A DNA stretch of 33,870 bases from Candidatus Fermentithermobacillaceae bacterium (GCA_012841375.1 DUUV01000111.1:1-33870); one strand, 5' to 3'. Positions 1 through 7,483 are shown, counted from the stretch's first letter. The notes: generated from the letters alone by a model not told the origin. A program made the numbers and translations.

Positions 1-451
1 AGCCCCCCGCCCTGACGAGCATAGTCGCGATCTCGGCCCGGGTGATGGGCGTGGTGGGATCGAACTCCTCACCAAAGTCTTCAGCGTGGATGATCCTTGC
101 ATCAACGAGCGCCCCCACACTCACGAAAGACCATCTGTCTGGCTCCACATCGGAAAAGTGTTGTTTTCCTCCAAAGTCTGTAATCCCCTTGGCCCTGGCA
201 AGGACTGCGGCGAACTCTTCCCTACTGATGTTCCCATCCGGCTTGAAAGTGCCGTCAGGGTAACCCGTCAGAATTCCCTTATCAACCATCGTGTTAATGT
301 ATGGAGCTGCCCAGTGGCCAACCACATCCTGTAGATATGGAGCCGCCTCCAAGAGGCTTGCGCTCCCCAGCAAGAAACAGATCATAAAGGCAAAGGCAAG
401 CGCCATCGACAATGGCAACTGAGTGTACTTCCGGTGTCGTCTTGTGCTCAT
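1..451 (-). CDS. SLH-domain surface protein, N-terminal part (runs off the window)
   Basis: This is the first 150 codons of an exported protein whose 3' end lies left of the window. The ATG at 451 is preceded by GAGGAG at 9 nt spacing. Residues 1-10 are basic (MSTRRHRKYT), and a hydrophobic segment ending near residue 30 gives a typical signal peptide. Two S-layer homology repeats follow: one with FKPDGNISREEF after a DVVGHWA start, and a second with FSDVEPDRW and ITRAEIATMLVR. SLH repeats bind pyruvylated secondary cell-wall polymers, so the product is probably held on the peptidoglycan. What follows the SLH part is unknown. The gene lies 31 nt downstream of the deacetylase gene on the same strand and is probably co-transcribed with it. 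Confidence 0.9.
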   Translation of the reverse strand, partial: MSTRRHRKYTQLPLSMALAFAFMICFLLGSASLLEAAPYLQDVVGHWAAPYINTMVDKGILTGYPDGTFKPDGNISREEFAAVLARAKGITDFGGKQHFSDVEPDRWSFVSVGALVDARIIHAEDFGEEFDPTTPITRAEIATMLVRAGG

Positions 452-482
452 CCCACAAGTCTCCTCTTCTACACGCGCCCCA

Positions 483-1361
483 CTATGGAGTGATGCATCG
501 CTCAAATTGTTCCAGCGAGGTCCCAGGCCATATGGTGATCCTATTGAGCCTGAAGGGATCATCCCCTGTACATACGAAGCCGTGTTTGATGGTAAACGCG
601 AACTCGTACCCCTCCTCCTGAAGCACTGCAGGCATCCAATCGGACATAGCGCCGAATGGATAAGCAAACGCTTTCGGGAGAGGGAGGCCATGGTCCCGGA
701 ACCTTCCTTTGAACCTCTGTAGATCCTCTGCTAGTTCGGCGACCTGCCAGTCTAGGATCTCTGGGGCTTCGGACGTACCCCCGTGCCCATCATACGTGTG
801 GCTCTGATACTCCACGAGGCCGGACTCGGCCATCGCGGCCATATCATCCCAGCTAAGATGTCTGTCTCCGGCAGTCGAACTGTCAGTCCGACCTCCTATG
901 ACGAACACGACCGCGGAGAGCCCATGCTCCTGAAGCACGGGAAAACCGTACTCCAGAAAGGACCTGTAGCCATCGTCGAAAGTAATGAGGATAGATTTTC
1001 GGGGGAGGGTCTTTTCACCGGCCAGCCACTTTCCGAACTCAGCCATCTTTGGTGTCGTATACCCTTGCTTCTTAAGCCACGCCACCTGTGCCTGAAACTC
1101 CTCAGCCGGCACCACCGTGCCGCTGTCAGCATGGAGTTCGTGGGCCTCGGAGGATAGGGCATGGTACATAAGAACAGGAATGGTATCAGCGTTTTCGACA
1201 ATGCGTTCCTCTGGGTGGGGAATCGGTCTCGCCCAGCCCCCACCGTCTCTGGCAGGGATGAACGCCGTTGTGAAGACCGAGACCAGAACCAGCAACACGA
1301 ACTCCAAAGGCCGGCTTTTCAAGAGCTTCAAGAGCAACGATGATGCACCCCATCTAGACAT
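483..1361 (-). CDS. membrane-anchored polysaccharide deacetylase (NodB/CE4 family)
   Basis: The 292-residue product has an N-terminal membrane segment (about residues 18-36), an extracytoplasmic linker and a NodB fold. Motif 1 is TFDDG (127-131), with D129/D130 as expected catalytic and metal residues. Motif 2 is SHTYDGH starting at 187, fitting H-[ST]-x-x-[HD]. Motif 3 is the AYPFG stretch. The VLMYHAL segment near residue 63 is typical of exported PgdA-like members. The family removes N-acetyl (or O-acetyl) groups from peptidoglycan or related polysaccharide; the substrate here is not shown. The ATG at 1361 has only a weak SD, so the exact start is less certain. It is the promoter-proximal gene of a pair with the SLH gene. 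Confidence 0.88.
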   Translation of the reverse strand: MSRWGASSLLLKLLKSRPLEFVLLVLVSVFTTAFIPARDGGGWARPIPHPEERIVENADTIPVLMYHALSSEAHELHADSGTVVPAEEFQAQVAWLKKQGYTTPKMAEFGKWLAGEKTLPRKSILITFDDGYRSFLEYGFPVLQEHGLSAVVFVIGGRTDSSTAGDRHLSWDDMAAMAESGLVEYQSHTYDGHGGTSEAPEILDWQVAELAEDLQRFKGRFRDHGLPLPKAFAYPFGAMSDWMPAVLQEEGYEFAFTIKHGFVCTGDDPFRLNRITIWPGTSLEQFERCITP

Positions 1362-1577
1362 CGGACGTCCCGCGCATTGTTGCAGCCCGAAGCGCGGTGA
1401 CGACTAGGCGCCCACCTTACCGGGATTCGTGCCGACCGAGCACTTTCCTCTCGCAGGCGAGATTTCAGTCTCCGGCGACTTTCTTACCGCTAGTGTCTCC
1501 GCTCATCCCGGGAGGCAGGCGACGCCTTGGAGTTTGCTAGCCAATGCTAAACCGTGGCTACAGGCGATGGCGAGATG

Positions 1578-1605
1578 TTTCAATACTGGTGGTTTCGGCT
1601 ATAAT
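1578..1605 (+). promoter_or_regulatory. possible sigma-A promoter for the AAA/DUF4143 gene
   Basis: A perfect TATAAT lies at 1600-1605, 38 nt before the ATG at 1644. The best -35 at proper spacing is TTTCAA (1578-1583, 16-bp spacer), which matches only three of six consensus bases. The rest of 1362-1643, between the divergent deacetylase and ATPase genes, shows no other clear element. Confidence 0.4.
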
Positions 1606-1643
1606 ATGATTGGGTTACGACTTTAGCCGAAAGGACTGCGTCA

Positions 1644-2870
1644 ATGGATTACATCAAGCGCGATCTGGAACGGGCAGTGCTCGAGGCCAGCGAGCAATAC
1701 CCCGTCGTATTCGTAAGCGGTCCTCGCCAGGTGGGGAAGACCACTATGCTCCGTCGACTGGCCGATACGTCCGCGCGCACCTATGTGTCCCTGGATGACC
1801 TCACCGCTAGGGCCCTGGCGAAGGATGACCCGGCGATGTTCTTCCAAATATACCGTCCTCCCATCCTGATAGACGAAGCTCAGTATGCGCCGGAGATGTT
1901 CCCATACATCAAGATCCATGCGGATCAGAGACGGCGGCCCGGAGACTTCTGGCTCACCGGTTCACAAGTGCTCCGGTTGATGGAAGGAGTTCGGGAATCC
2001 CTGGCGGGCAGGGTAGCTTTCCTCTCTTTGTCGTCGCTCTCCCAAAGCGAGTTGTACAGCCCGGGAAGTGGAGAACCCTTTGTTCCTGATCTCGACGCCT
2101 TGTTGAAGAGAGAAAAGGTCACGCAGCCCGCAGATACACAGGAGATATTCCGGCGTATTTTCCGCGGCTCAATGCCTGCCGTCGCCAGCGGGAAGTACAA
2201 AGACGTGAGCCTGTTCTACTCCAGCTATCTTAGCACCTATATAGAGCGGGATGTGCGATCCGTGTCCGCGGGCATAGACGAACTGAAGTTCTCAGCCTTT
2301 GTCGTCTCGGTTGCCTCGCGTTGCAGCCAGCTTCTGAACATAGCCGACATCGCCCGCGACGCCGACATCGACCAAGCCACCGCGAAGCGTTGGCTCAAGA
2401 TCCTGGAGACCTTCGGAATAGTGTTCTACCTTCATCCCTATTCGAACAATCAGTTAAAACGAGTAATCAAGGCGCCCAAGCTTTACTTCTTCGACACCGG
2501 CCTGGTCTGCTATTTGGGAAAGTGGAGCAGTCCTGAGACTGCGGAGCGGGGTGCGATGAGCGGGGCGTTGCTCGAGAACTACGTTGTCAGCGAACTTATA
2601 AAGAGCTACCAGAATGCCGCGAGAGTGCCGTTCTTCTACTACTACCGCGATCGCGACGCAAAGGAGATAGACGTCATCATCGAAGCCGACGGTCACCTCA
2701 TGCCAATAGAGGTCAAGAAAACCGCATCACCCGACAGACGGCTCTCAAGAGTGTTCTCGGTACTAGATAGATCACCTATCCCCAGAGGCATGGGCGCGAT
2801 ATTGTGCATGGTCGAAAGGCTGTCCGCCATAGACAGCCGGACCTTGGTGGTTCCTATCAGTCTGATCTAG
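1644..2870 (+). CDS. AAA ATPase with C-terminal DUF4143 domain
   Basis: The 408-residue cytosolic protein has a P-loop GPRQVGKTT (26-34) and a Walker B strand ILIDEAQ (74-80), as in the AAA_14 family. A winged-helix-like middle follows, where IARDADIDQATAKRWLKIL resembles a helix-turn-helix. The C-terminal DUF4143 part contains EIDVIIE and IEVKKT, the D...ExK pattern seen in many of these proteins and recalling PD-(D/E)xK folds. AAAGGA lies 8 nt before the ATG. The family is widespread and often horizontally moved; its function is not established, although toxin-antitoxin and DNA-related roles have been suggested. It stands alone here with no partner gene. Confidence 0.85.
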   Translation: MDYIKRDLERAVLEASEQYPVVFVSGPRQVGKTTMLRRLADTSARTYVSLDDLTARALAKDDPAMFFQIYRPPILIDEAQYAPEMFPYIKIHADQRRRPGDFWLTGSQVLRLMEGVRESLAGRVAFLSLSSLSQSELYSPGSGEPFVPDLDALLKREKVTQPADTQEIFRRIFRGSMPAVASGKYKDVSLFYSSYLSTYIERDVRSVSAGIDELKFSAFVVSVASRCSQLLNIADIARDADIDQATAKRWLKILETFGIVFYLHPYSNNQLKRVIKAPKLYFFDTGLVCYLGKWSSPETAERGAMSGALLENYVVSELIKSYQNAARVPFFYYYRDRDAKEIDVIIEADGHLMPIEVKKTASPDRRLSRVFSVLDRSPIPRGMGAILCMVERLSAIDSRTLVVPISLI

Positions 2871-3014
2871 TCACGGTGCAGCGCGGCGCAGCCCATCTTG
2901 CGTCGGTCCAGGAGAGATCTTGTGATCCCGTCTGGTGGATTTGTTTTATCCGGTGATGGTACGATCGATTGGCCAAGGGGCAAGAGCACACACAGAGACA
3001 GGAGATGACGGCCG

Positions 3015-3422
3015 ATGCCAAGACCAGCATCGATCATTACCTTCCTATACTTCGAGAACCTCCCGGCGGCCAAAGACTTCTTCACGTCGGTTCTGGGCCT
3101 TGAGCAAAGTGCTGATCAGGGATGGGCCGTGATATGGAAGACCGGATCGACGGGATTCATAGGAGCCGTGGATGCCCGGAAAGGCTCAATACCCGTTACG
3201 ACCCGCGGAGGAGTCCTCATCAGCCTTAACGTTGACGATGTGGAAGTTTGGCACGAGAAGGTGAAGCAGGCGGGAGTCCAAGAGCTCACCCCGATAAGGG
3301 ATAATCCTGAGATCGGACTCCGGTCTTTCTTCCTCAAAGGCCCCGAAGGATACGATTTCGAGATCCAGGAATTCGTCAGGCCACAAGACCGTGAAGTATT
3401 CCTGCCCGGCGTCTCGCGGTGA
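3015..3422 (+). CDS. VOC-superfamily (glyoxalase/bleomycin-resistance-like) protein
   Basis: The 135-residue product has the beta-alpha-beta-beta-beta pattern of vicinal oxygen chelate proteins. The first half is ITFLYFENLPAAKDFFTSVLGLE, and the second half closes with FFLKGPEGYDFEIQEF, the usual end of the second module. Members bind a divalent metal and include lyases, dioxygenases and drug-binding proteins; the substrate cannot be told from this sequence. AGGAG at 3000-3004 precedes the ATG by 10 nt. No functional link to either neighbour is evident. Confidence 0.85.
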   Translation: MPRPASIITFLYFENLPAAKDFFTSVLGLEQSADQGWAVIWKTGSTGFIGAVDARKGSIPVTTRGGVLISLNVDDVEVWHEKVKQAGVQELTPIRDNPEIGLRSFFLKGPEGYDFEIQEFVRPQDREVFLPGVSR

Positions 3423-3670
3423 TTTCGGAGATATCCTAGGCGCGGACCGGTGGCTTTTTGGCTTGGGCCCGGTGTACCAGGCTAGACGTGGTGACAGGCA
3501 GATATCCCGGCCAGCAAACGATCATATAACGAGAGTCGCATCGTGGTGAGGTCGCGGTGCGACGCCCCTGCGTTGCTCGAAGGATTTCAGCCGGTGACAT
3601 AGAAGTCACCCTCAGCCAAGAAACTCAGCCGTGAGCGGAGAGGGAGTGAGTCCTTCTGGCAAAGGATGTT
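3423..3670 (+). other. 248-nt non-coding stretch with inverted repeats upstream of the two-gene unit
   Basis: No convincing ORF is present. There is a perfect 6-bp stem GGTGAC/GTCACC with a 6-nt loop (3593-3610), a wider GTCGCA/TGCGAC pair about 55 nt upstream, and a short direct repeat of CTCAGCC after the first stem. It does not match any riboswitch class whose conserved core I can recognise. It may be a leader or an untranslated RNA of the downstream unit. Confidence 0.45.
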
Positions 3671-3799
3671 GTGCAGGTGAAGAACCCTAAGACCAACCGC
3701 TACGTGAAGATCGATCGAGATGCCGGCCGCATCATCTCCCAGAAGAAGAGTCCCGGTCCGTACAAGGGCGTTCCCATCGCTGAAAAGCGCAAAGACTGA
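3671..3799 (+). CDS. small basic protein (42 aa), first gene of a two-gene unit
   Basis: This short gene is easily missed. The frame is closed by a TGA at 3647-3649 and then reads a coherent, charged sequence including KNPKTNRYVKIDRDAGRI and SPGPYKGVPI, up to a TGA at 3797-3799. Start candidates are GTG at 3671 or GTG at 3677. AAGGA at 3662-3666 is 4 nt from the first and 10 nt from the second, so the choice is open. Only one nucleotide separates its stop from the ATG of the next gene, implying translational coupling. The composition (Lys/Arg-rich, no hydrophobic segment) suggests a small soluble or nucleic-acid-binding protein. I do not recognise a named family. Confidence 0.65.
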   Translation: MQVKNPKTNRYVKIDRDAGRIISQKKSPGPYKGVPIAEKRKD

Positions 3800-3800
3800 C

Positions 3801-4511
3801 ATGATCCTGTACGACCCCACCAACGGCGATGTGGTAACCACTCCGACCGAATGCAGGCCGAGGACTTGCTTCTTCATGAGCAAGGTCGGAGACAACGTTC
3901 CGCCCATGGTTCTCGAGGTTAGGAGCCGGCTTGCCGCGCTGCTCGGCGAGATTGGATATTTCCTGATCGACGCCACTGGAGTCACCACAGGTAAGGACTT
4001 CCTTCGAAAGATCTGGGACCTCATTGTCAGCGTGCCCATGGGGATGGCGTTCATCTATAGAAAGATGCCGCCGAGCACCCTCGCCAACGTGTTCTACGAG
4101 ATCGGCCTGATGCAGGCGCTGGGGAAAGATACTCTGGTCATCAAAGAACCCAGAGCTGCGATTCCGTCTGACTTGGTGCGGACCGAGTATGTCCTCTACG
4201 ACGGCAGATTTGATGATCGTATCCGTGCCTTCCTGGGCACTTGTCTCTCAAGCGCCGAGTTTCTTGCCACTGTGGCGGAGCAGATGGAACGCAATCCCTT
4301 GCTGGCCATCGACTACTACCGGCGTGCCTTCCTTCTGACCGGAAATGAAGAGTATTGCTTGAGGACAGATGAGCTCATGAAGAGCGGCGAGATCGGACAG
4401 AGAGCCAAGAACAGTGTTGAGTACCTGGCTGCAGGGTTCAGCCGCTTTACGCAACAGGCTCAGCAAATGAAAGCCATCCGCCAGACAGCCGTCACAAGAT
4501 TGCCTAGGTGA
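3801..4511 (+). CDS. nucleoside deoxyribosyltransferase/TIR-like fold protein with helical C-terminus
   Basis: I place the start at ATG 3801. The open frame extends further upstream, but that part overlaps the 42-aa gene and reads as low-quality Arg/Ser-rich sequence. The 236-residue product starts its core with CFFMSKVGDN (23-32), has LIDATGVTTGKDF (55-67), a hydrophobic strand MGMAFIY (80-86), and NVFYEIGLMQALGKDTLVIK (96-115). The last segment resembles the conserved E-x-G-x-x-x-A-x-G-K region of nucleoside 2-deoxyribosyltransferase-like and TIR-like domains, making E100 the candidate catalytic glutamate. Residues 140-236 are helical, with a TPR-like stretch around NPLLAIDYYRRAF. Members of this fold cleave N-glycosidic bonds (nucleosides, NAD) and several act in immunity. 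No SD is visible, so translation is probably coupled to the upstream small gene. Confidence 0.8.
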   Translation: MILYDPTNGDVVTTPTECRPRTCFFMSKVGDNVPPMVLEVRSRLAALLGEIGYFLIDATGVTTGKDFLRKIWDLIVSVPMGMAFIYRKMPPSTLANVFYEIGLMQALGKDTLVIKEPRAAIPSDLVRTEYVLYDGRFDDRIRAFLGTCLSSAEFLATVAEQMERNPLLAIDYYRRAFLLTGNEEYCLRTDELMKSGEIGQRAKNSVEYLAAGFSRFTQQAQQMKAIRQTAVTRLPR

Positions 4512-4512
4512 T

Positions 4513-4776
4513 CTACTCCTCCAGCGCCCGCTCCAACGCCTTCCGCATTTGTTCTTTGGTCGGCGCTCCCTCGTGGAGTTTCTCCTGCCCGATCCACAGA
4601 CACGGTACATAGTAGTAATCGTAGCTCTCGGCGATCTCGGGGTTCTCGCTTTCCTCGATCTTGGTGATCGGGATGTCCGCGAAATGCGGATTCTCTCCAA
4701 TCAGCCTCTCAATCAGTACATCCGCCTTTCGGCAATAAGGACATCCCTTGAGGTAGAAGTAGGTGATTTCCTTCAT
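4513..4776 (-). CDS. glutaredoxin/thioredoxin-like protein
   Basis: The 87-residue cytosolic protein begins MKEITYFYLKGCPYC. The ATG at 4776 has GGAGG about 7 nt upstream; an ATG at 4800 lacks comparable support. The redox motif CPYC is at residues 12-15, followed by a helix and the VPCLWIGQEKLHEG segment, which carries the cis-proline typical of the thioredoxin fold. It probably exchanges thiol-disulfide electrons. It follows the methyltransferase gene by 36 nt on the same strand and ends one nucleotide from the convergent 3801-4511 gene. Confidence 0.88.
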   Translation of the reverse strand: MKEITYFYLKGCPYCRKADVLIERLIGENPHFADIPITKIEESENPEIAESYDYYYVPCLWIGQEKLHEGAPTKEQMRKALERALEE

Positions 4777-4812
4777 GATCGACCTCCATTGCGGACTCAT
4801 GGTGTCTTCATT

Positions 4813-5616
4813 CTAACTCTTCCGTCCTACATAGAGCATGTGCTCGCCCGCTCCCCACGTAGTGGGGTCTGTGCCTAGGCGGTAGCAGACGTCAACCCAG
4901 GCATCAAAGGCTTCTTCCGGCAACCCGTTCACTGCGGCTTCCACCGGCGCAATCAGTCCTTCGGCCACAGCGAGCCTGAGCGTGGAGAGGCCGTGCCCGG
5001 ACATTAGGGGTTCTATCTCCATTGGGTGTATGAAGTAGGCATCAGTGAATCCTGGGTTCTGCTCAGTCGGGATGTGGACGGCCGTGGTCATAAGCTCCTC
5101 GTATCTCTTGGCGCAGCTTGTTATCTCTCCGGGGTCATGCTTAAGCAGGTCTATGTATACAGAGTACCTATTTATGAACGAAGCGAAAAACAATCCGTCT
5201 GGTGCCAGGACACGCAAGGCTTCTCGTATGGCAAGGTCACGGTCAGACGGCTCAACCAGGTGGTACAACGGCCCCATGAGAAGCACCGCGTCAAAGGCGG
5301 AATCCGCAAAGCGCGACAAGTCCAGGGCGTTCCCGTGCACGAAGGTGGCGATCTCCACCCCCATTTCACGGGCCTTCTGTCGTGCCAATTCCACGTTTTG
5401 TGAGGACAGGTCGAGCAGCGTGACTCTGTGACCTGCCTTGGCAAGTTCAATGCTGTAACGCCCGGGTCCACCGCCGATGTCCAGTATTGTCGAGCGGGGA
5501 GGGATGAACTCGCCCATCGCCCGGAGCGTGGTGCGGAATTCCATCCGGTGCCGGTCCATGCGGATCCATTCGTTCTGAGGGCAACTATCGTAGAAACTCT
5601 CAACCCTACGGCTCAT
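4813..5616 (-). CDS. class I SAM-dependent methyltransferase
   Basis: The 267-residue protein has motif I ILDIGGGPGRYS (about 44-55) and the acidic end of strand beta-2, VTLLDLS, which together bind S-adenosylmethionine. FDAVLLMGPLYHLVE is motif IV/post-IV of the Methyltransf_11/25 type. The C-terminal third is more variable and probably sets substrate choice. The ATG at 5616 has a strong GAGGAGG 7 nt upstream. The substrate is unknown. It is the first gene of a pair with the glutaredoxin-like gene, and its upstream region carries the 16-bp tandem repeat array. Confidence 0.85.
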   Translation of the reverse strand: MSRRVESFYDSCPQNEWIRMDRHRMEFRTTLRAMGEFIPPRSTILDIGGGPGRYSIELAKAGHRVTLLDLSSQNVELARQKAREMGVEIATFVHGNALDLSRFADSAFDAVLLMGPLYHLVEPSDRDLAIREALRVLAPDGLFFASFINRYSVYIDLLKHDPGEITSCAKRYEELMTTAVHIPTEQNPGFTDAYFIHPMEIEPLMSGHGLSTLRLAVAEGLIAPVEAAVNGLPEEAFDAWVDVCYRLGTDPTTWGAGEHMLYVGRKS

Positions 5617-5684
5617 CTCTCTGCCTCCTCATATACCGGTAACGCCCGGCGCGGTTTCTCTAGGGTTGGCAATCGTATGCCCGT

Positions 5685-5847
5685 GGATTTCTGCGATGGG
5701 AACTTCTCGTGATGGTAACTTCTCGTATTGCCAGCTTCTCGTAATGTCAGATTCTCGTGCCGTCAAGTCATCATGATGGCGAATGCTTATGATGGTAAGT
5801 ACTCATTGTGATGGCGACTTCTCATGCTGTCAACTGCTATTACTTCT
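5685..5847. repeat. degenerate 16-bp tandem repeat, about ten units
   Basis: Units start at 5685, 5701, 5717, 5733, 5749, 5765, 5781, 5797 (19 bp), 5816 and 5832. The rough consensus is AACTTCTCGTGATGGC. The unit starting at 5701 is nearest to it, and later units drift (for example GAATGCTTATGATGGT at 5781). The array fills most of the 305-bp gap between the DUF503 gene and the methyltransferase gene, both on the minus strand. The strict 16-bp period without unique spacers excludes a CRISPR array. There is no coding potential in the gap. Confidence 0.8.
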
Positions 5848-5921
5848 GTAGATTGAAGGAAGCTCTTGGGCTCCCGCCAGACTTCATGCCTCACATAGGG
5901 CATTCGCAGGCGCCCGCACGG

Positions 5922-6203
5922 TTACCTGCGTTCGCGCTCCACTGAGACGATTTGGGCTTCGCTGTTTGCCTCGACAAAGCGAATAACGCTATCGAGGATG
6001 CTGTCCGCCTGGGCTCCATTGGCCGCAATGGTGGCGATGCCGAGTGTGATTGTCTGATGAACGTTCTGGTTACTCACCTCGGCCGCAGATACGTTGAACT
6101 GGGTGCGTATTCTTGTGAGCAGGCTCTTGACCTCCATGCGCTTCTCCTTCAGGGAGTGCACCCATGGAGCATGCAAGTCTATGGTCATGGCTGCGACGAT
6201 CAT
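5922..6203 (-). CDS. DUF503 family protein (YlxP-like)
   Basis: The 93-residue protein opens MIVAAMTIDLHAPWVHSLKEKR, the signature of DUF503, and continues with VKSLLTRIRTQFNVSAAEV and ITLGIATIA, matching the whole length of the family. GAGGG lies about 8 nt before the ATG at 6203. The B. subtilis homologue YlxP is encoded near infB-rbfA and has been linked to ribosome biogenesis, but here the gene is alone beside rplM. The biochemical role is not established. Confidence 0.9.
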   Translation of the reverse strand: MIVAAMTIDLHAPWVHSLKEKRMEVKSLLTRIRTQFNVSAAEVSNQNVHQTITLGIATIAANGAQADSILDSVIRFVEANSEAQIVSVERERR

Positions 6204-6364
6204 GTTATCAGCCCTCGCCAGATGGATTTGGATGGTTACTCGCTAGGCTAATCGCCATGCTACACTCCAAGCGCGCACTTGCACTTGGGACTTTTCAGTG
6301 AGACTCCTCGCCCAGTCTACCACGGTTAGCCTACCGGGGCAGTCTGCTAAACTAATAGTAAGAA

Positions 6365-6434
6365 GGGGTAAGCAAGAGCGGTAAGCAAGGGGAGTAGGCA
6401 GTATCGGCAAATGAGCAGGGTAGGCGAGCGCGGT
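6365..6434. repeat. degenerate purine-rich repeat upstream of the rplM promoter
   Basis: Near copies of GGTAAGCAAGAGC occur at 6367 and 6380 (GGTAAGCAAGGGG), with weaker copies as GTAGGCA, GGCAAATGAGCA and GGTAGGCGAGCGC, and a last GGTAAGC around 6432. Spacing is about 12-14 bp and irregular. It lies upstream of the -35 box, so it is not in the rplM transcript. Confidence 0.5.
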
Positions 6435-6491
6435 AAGCGGAACCGATCACAGTTGCCTGCATGACCGTTGTATTTCGCCGTCGCATTCGCC

Positions 6492-6520
6492 TTGACCCGG
6501 AGTCACGCCGTAGTTAAAAT
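6492..6520 (+). promoter_or_regulatory. sigma-A promoter of rplM-rpsI
   Basis: The -35 box is TTGACC (6492-6497) and the -10 box TAAAAT (6515-6520), with an ideal 17-bp spacer. Each box has one mismatch to consensus. Transcription should start near 6527, leaving a short leader before the SD AAGGAGG at 6545-6551. Confidence 0.85.
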
Positions 6521-6559
6521 GTATGTTGCTTGTTTATCGGCACTAAGGAGGTTTTCAGT

Positions 6560-6997
6560 TTGGGCGACACGTACATGGCGAAGCCCTCGGAAGCCACCCG
6601 CAAGTGGTGGATCATCGACGCCGAAGGAAAGCCATTGGGAAGGTTGGCGACTTTGGCCGCGTCGATACTCAGGGGAAAGATGAAGCCCACCTATACACCC
6701 TCTGTGGACGCAGGGGATAGTGTGATCATAATAAACGCCGACAAAGTCAAGTTGACCGGCAACAAGCTTAAGGACAAGATCTTTTTCACCCACTCAGGAT
6801 ATCCGGGTGGTGCCAAGTACACGCCCTACGAAGTGATGATGAAAAAGAACCCCAGGCTCGTTGTGGAAACGGCCGTCAAGGGCATGTTGCCCCATAACCG
6901 CCTCGGGCGGAAGGTCATAAAGAGGCTCTTTGTGTACAGGGGCAGTACCCATCCGCACGACGCGCAGAAGCCGGCTTACTGGCAAGGAGGAGAGTAG
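6560..6997 (+). CDS. rplM: 50S ribosomal protein L13
   Basis: L13 is an early-assembling protein of the large ribosomal subunit. I choose TTG 6560 as start: it lies 8 nt after a perfect AAGGAGG (6545-6551) and gives the usual family opening of about five residues before MAKP (here MGDTYMAKP). ATG 6575 would be 23 nt from the SD. The resulting 145 residues match the standard bacterial length. Family hallmarks include [15 protein letters not shown], the central [13 protein letters not shown], the [16 protein letters not shown] segment and the terminal [13 protein letters not shown]. It forms the conserved operon with rpsI immediately downstream. Confidence 0.97.
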   Translation: MGDTYMAKPSEATRKWWIIDAEGKPLGRLATLAASILRGKMKPTYTPSVDAGDSVIIINADKVKLTGNKLKDKIFFTHSGYPGGAKYTPYEVMMKKNPRLVVETAVKGMLPHNRLGRKVIKRLFVYRGSTHPHDAQKPAYWQGGE

Positions 6998-7001
6998 AAC
7001 T

Positions 7002-7391
7002 TTGGCAGACGCGATATTCGCAACCGGAAGACGCAAGCACGCCGTTGCGCGCGTGAGGATTTTGCCCGGAACCGGCAAGATTGCGATTAACGGCAAAGAC
7101 TTGTCCAGTTACTTTATGAACCCCAGCCTTGAACAGGAAGTTACCGCGCCTTTCAGAGTGACCGAGACGGAAGGCAAGTTCGACCTGTACGTCAACGTGT
7201 TGGGCGGCGGGCTGTCCGGACAGGCCGGAGCCTGCAGGCACGGTGTCGCCAGGGCCCTCACAGAGGTTGATGAGAATTTCAGGACGGTACTCAAGAAGGC
7301 CGGATACCTCACCCGCGACCCGAGGATGAAGGAGCGCAAGAAGTACGGCCTAAAGAAGGCCCGCAAGGCGTCTCAGTTCTCCAAGCGATAA
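7002..7391 (+). CDS. rpsI: 30S ribosomal protein S9
   Basis: S9 is a small-subunit protein whose basic C-terminal tail reaches the P-site tRNA. I choose TTG 7002, four nucleotides after the rplM stop, with AAGGAGGAGAG inside the end of rplM as SD; this gives 129 residues, the usual length. The start [16 protein letters not shown], the middle [19 protein letters not shown] and the C-terminal [18 protein letters not shown] are all canonical, including the essential final SKR. Starts further upstream would lie inside rplM and are rejected. It is co-transcribed with rplM from the promoter at 6492. Confidence 0.97.
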   Translation: MADAIFATGRRKHAVARVRILPGTGKIAINGKDLSSYFMNPSLEQEVTAPFRVTETEGKFDLYVNVLGGGLSGQAGACRHGVARALTEVDENFRTVLKKAGYLTRDPRMKERKKYGLKKARKASQFSKR

Positions 7392-7483
7392 GGGCGAGAG
7401 TCAAGAAGGAGTCATATTCTCCCCCGGCAAAAAGTAATATCCGAACGTAAGGTCCGGAAGATGCTGGAGTACGGGGGATTCAC

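Larger units (their letters stand above)
6204..6559. other. intergenic region between DUF503 and rplM
   Basis: This 356-bp gap holds, from left to right, the divergent start region of the DUF503 gene, a purine-rich degenerate repeat (6365-6434), and the rplM promoter and SD. The rplM start of transcription predicted from the -10 box lies only about 30 nt before the start codon, so there is no room for a long L13-type autoregulatory leader. Confidence 0.6.

Noticed and set aside
3423-3670. Known riboswitch (fluoride, c-di-GMP, cobalamin, guanidine)
   Set aside because: Hairpins exist, but none of the conserved core motifs I know for these classes could be placed.
3720-3800. Upstream extension of the 3801-4511 protein to ATG 3720
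   Set aside because: The added 27 residues overlap the 42-aa gene in another frame and are Arg/Ser/Pro-rich without fold resemblance.
5685-5847. CRISPR array
   Set aside because: Repeats are 16 bp, contiguous and degenerate, with no unique spacers and no cas genes in the window.
6521-6559. L13-type autoregulatory leader RNA before rplM
   Set aside because: The predicted transcription start leaves only about 30 nt of leader, too short for the known structure.
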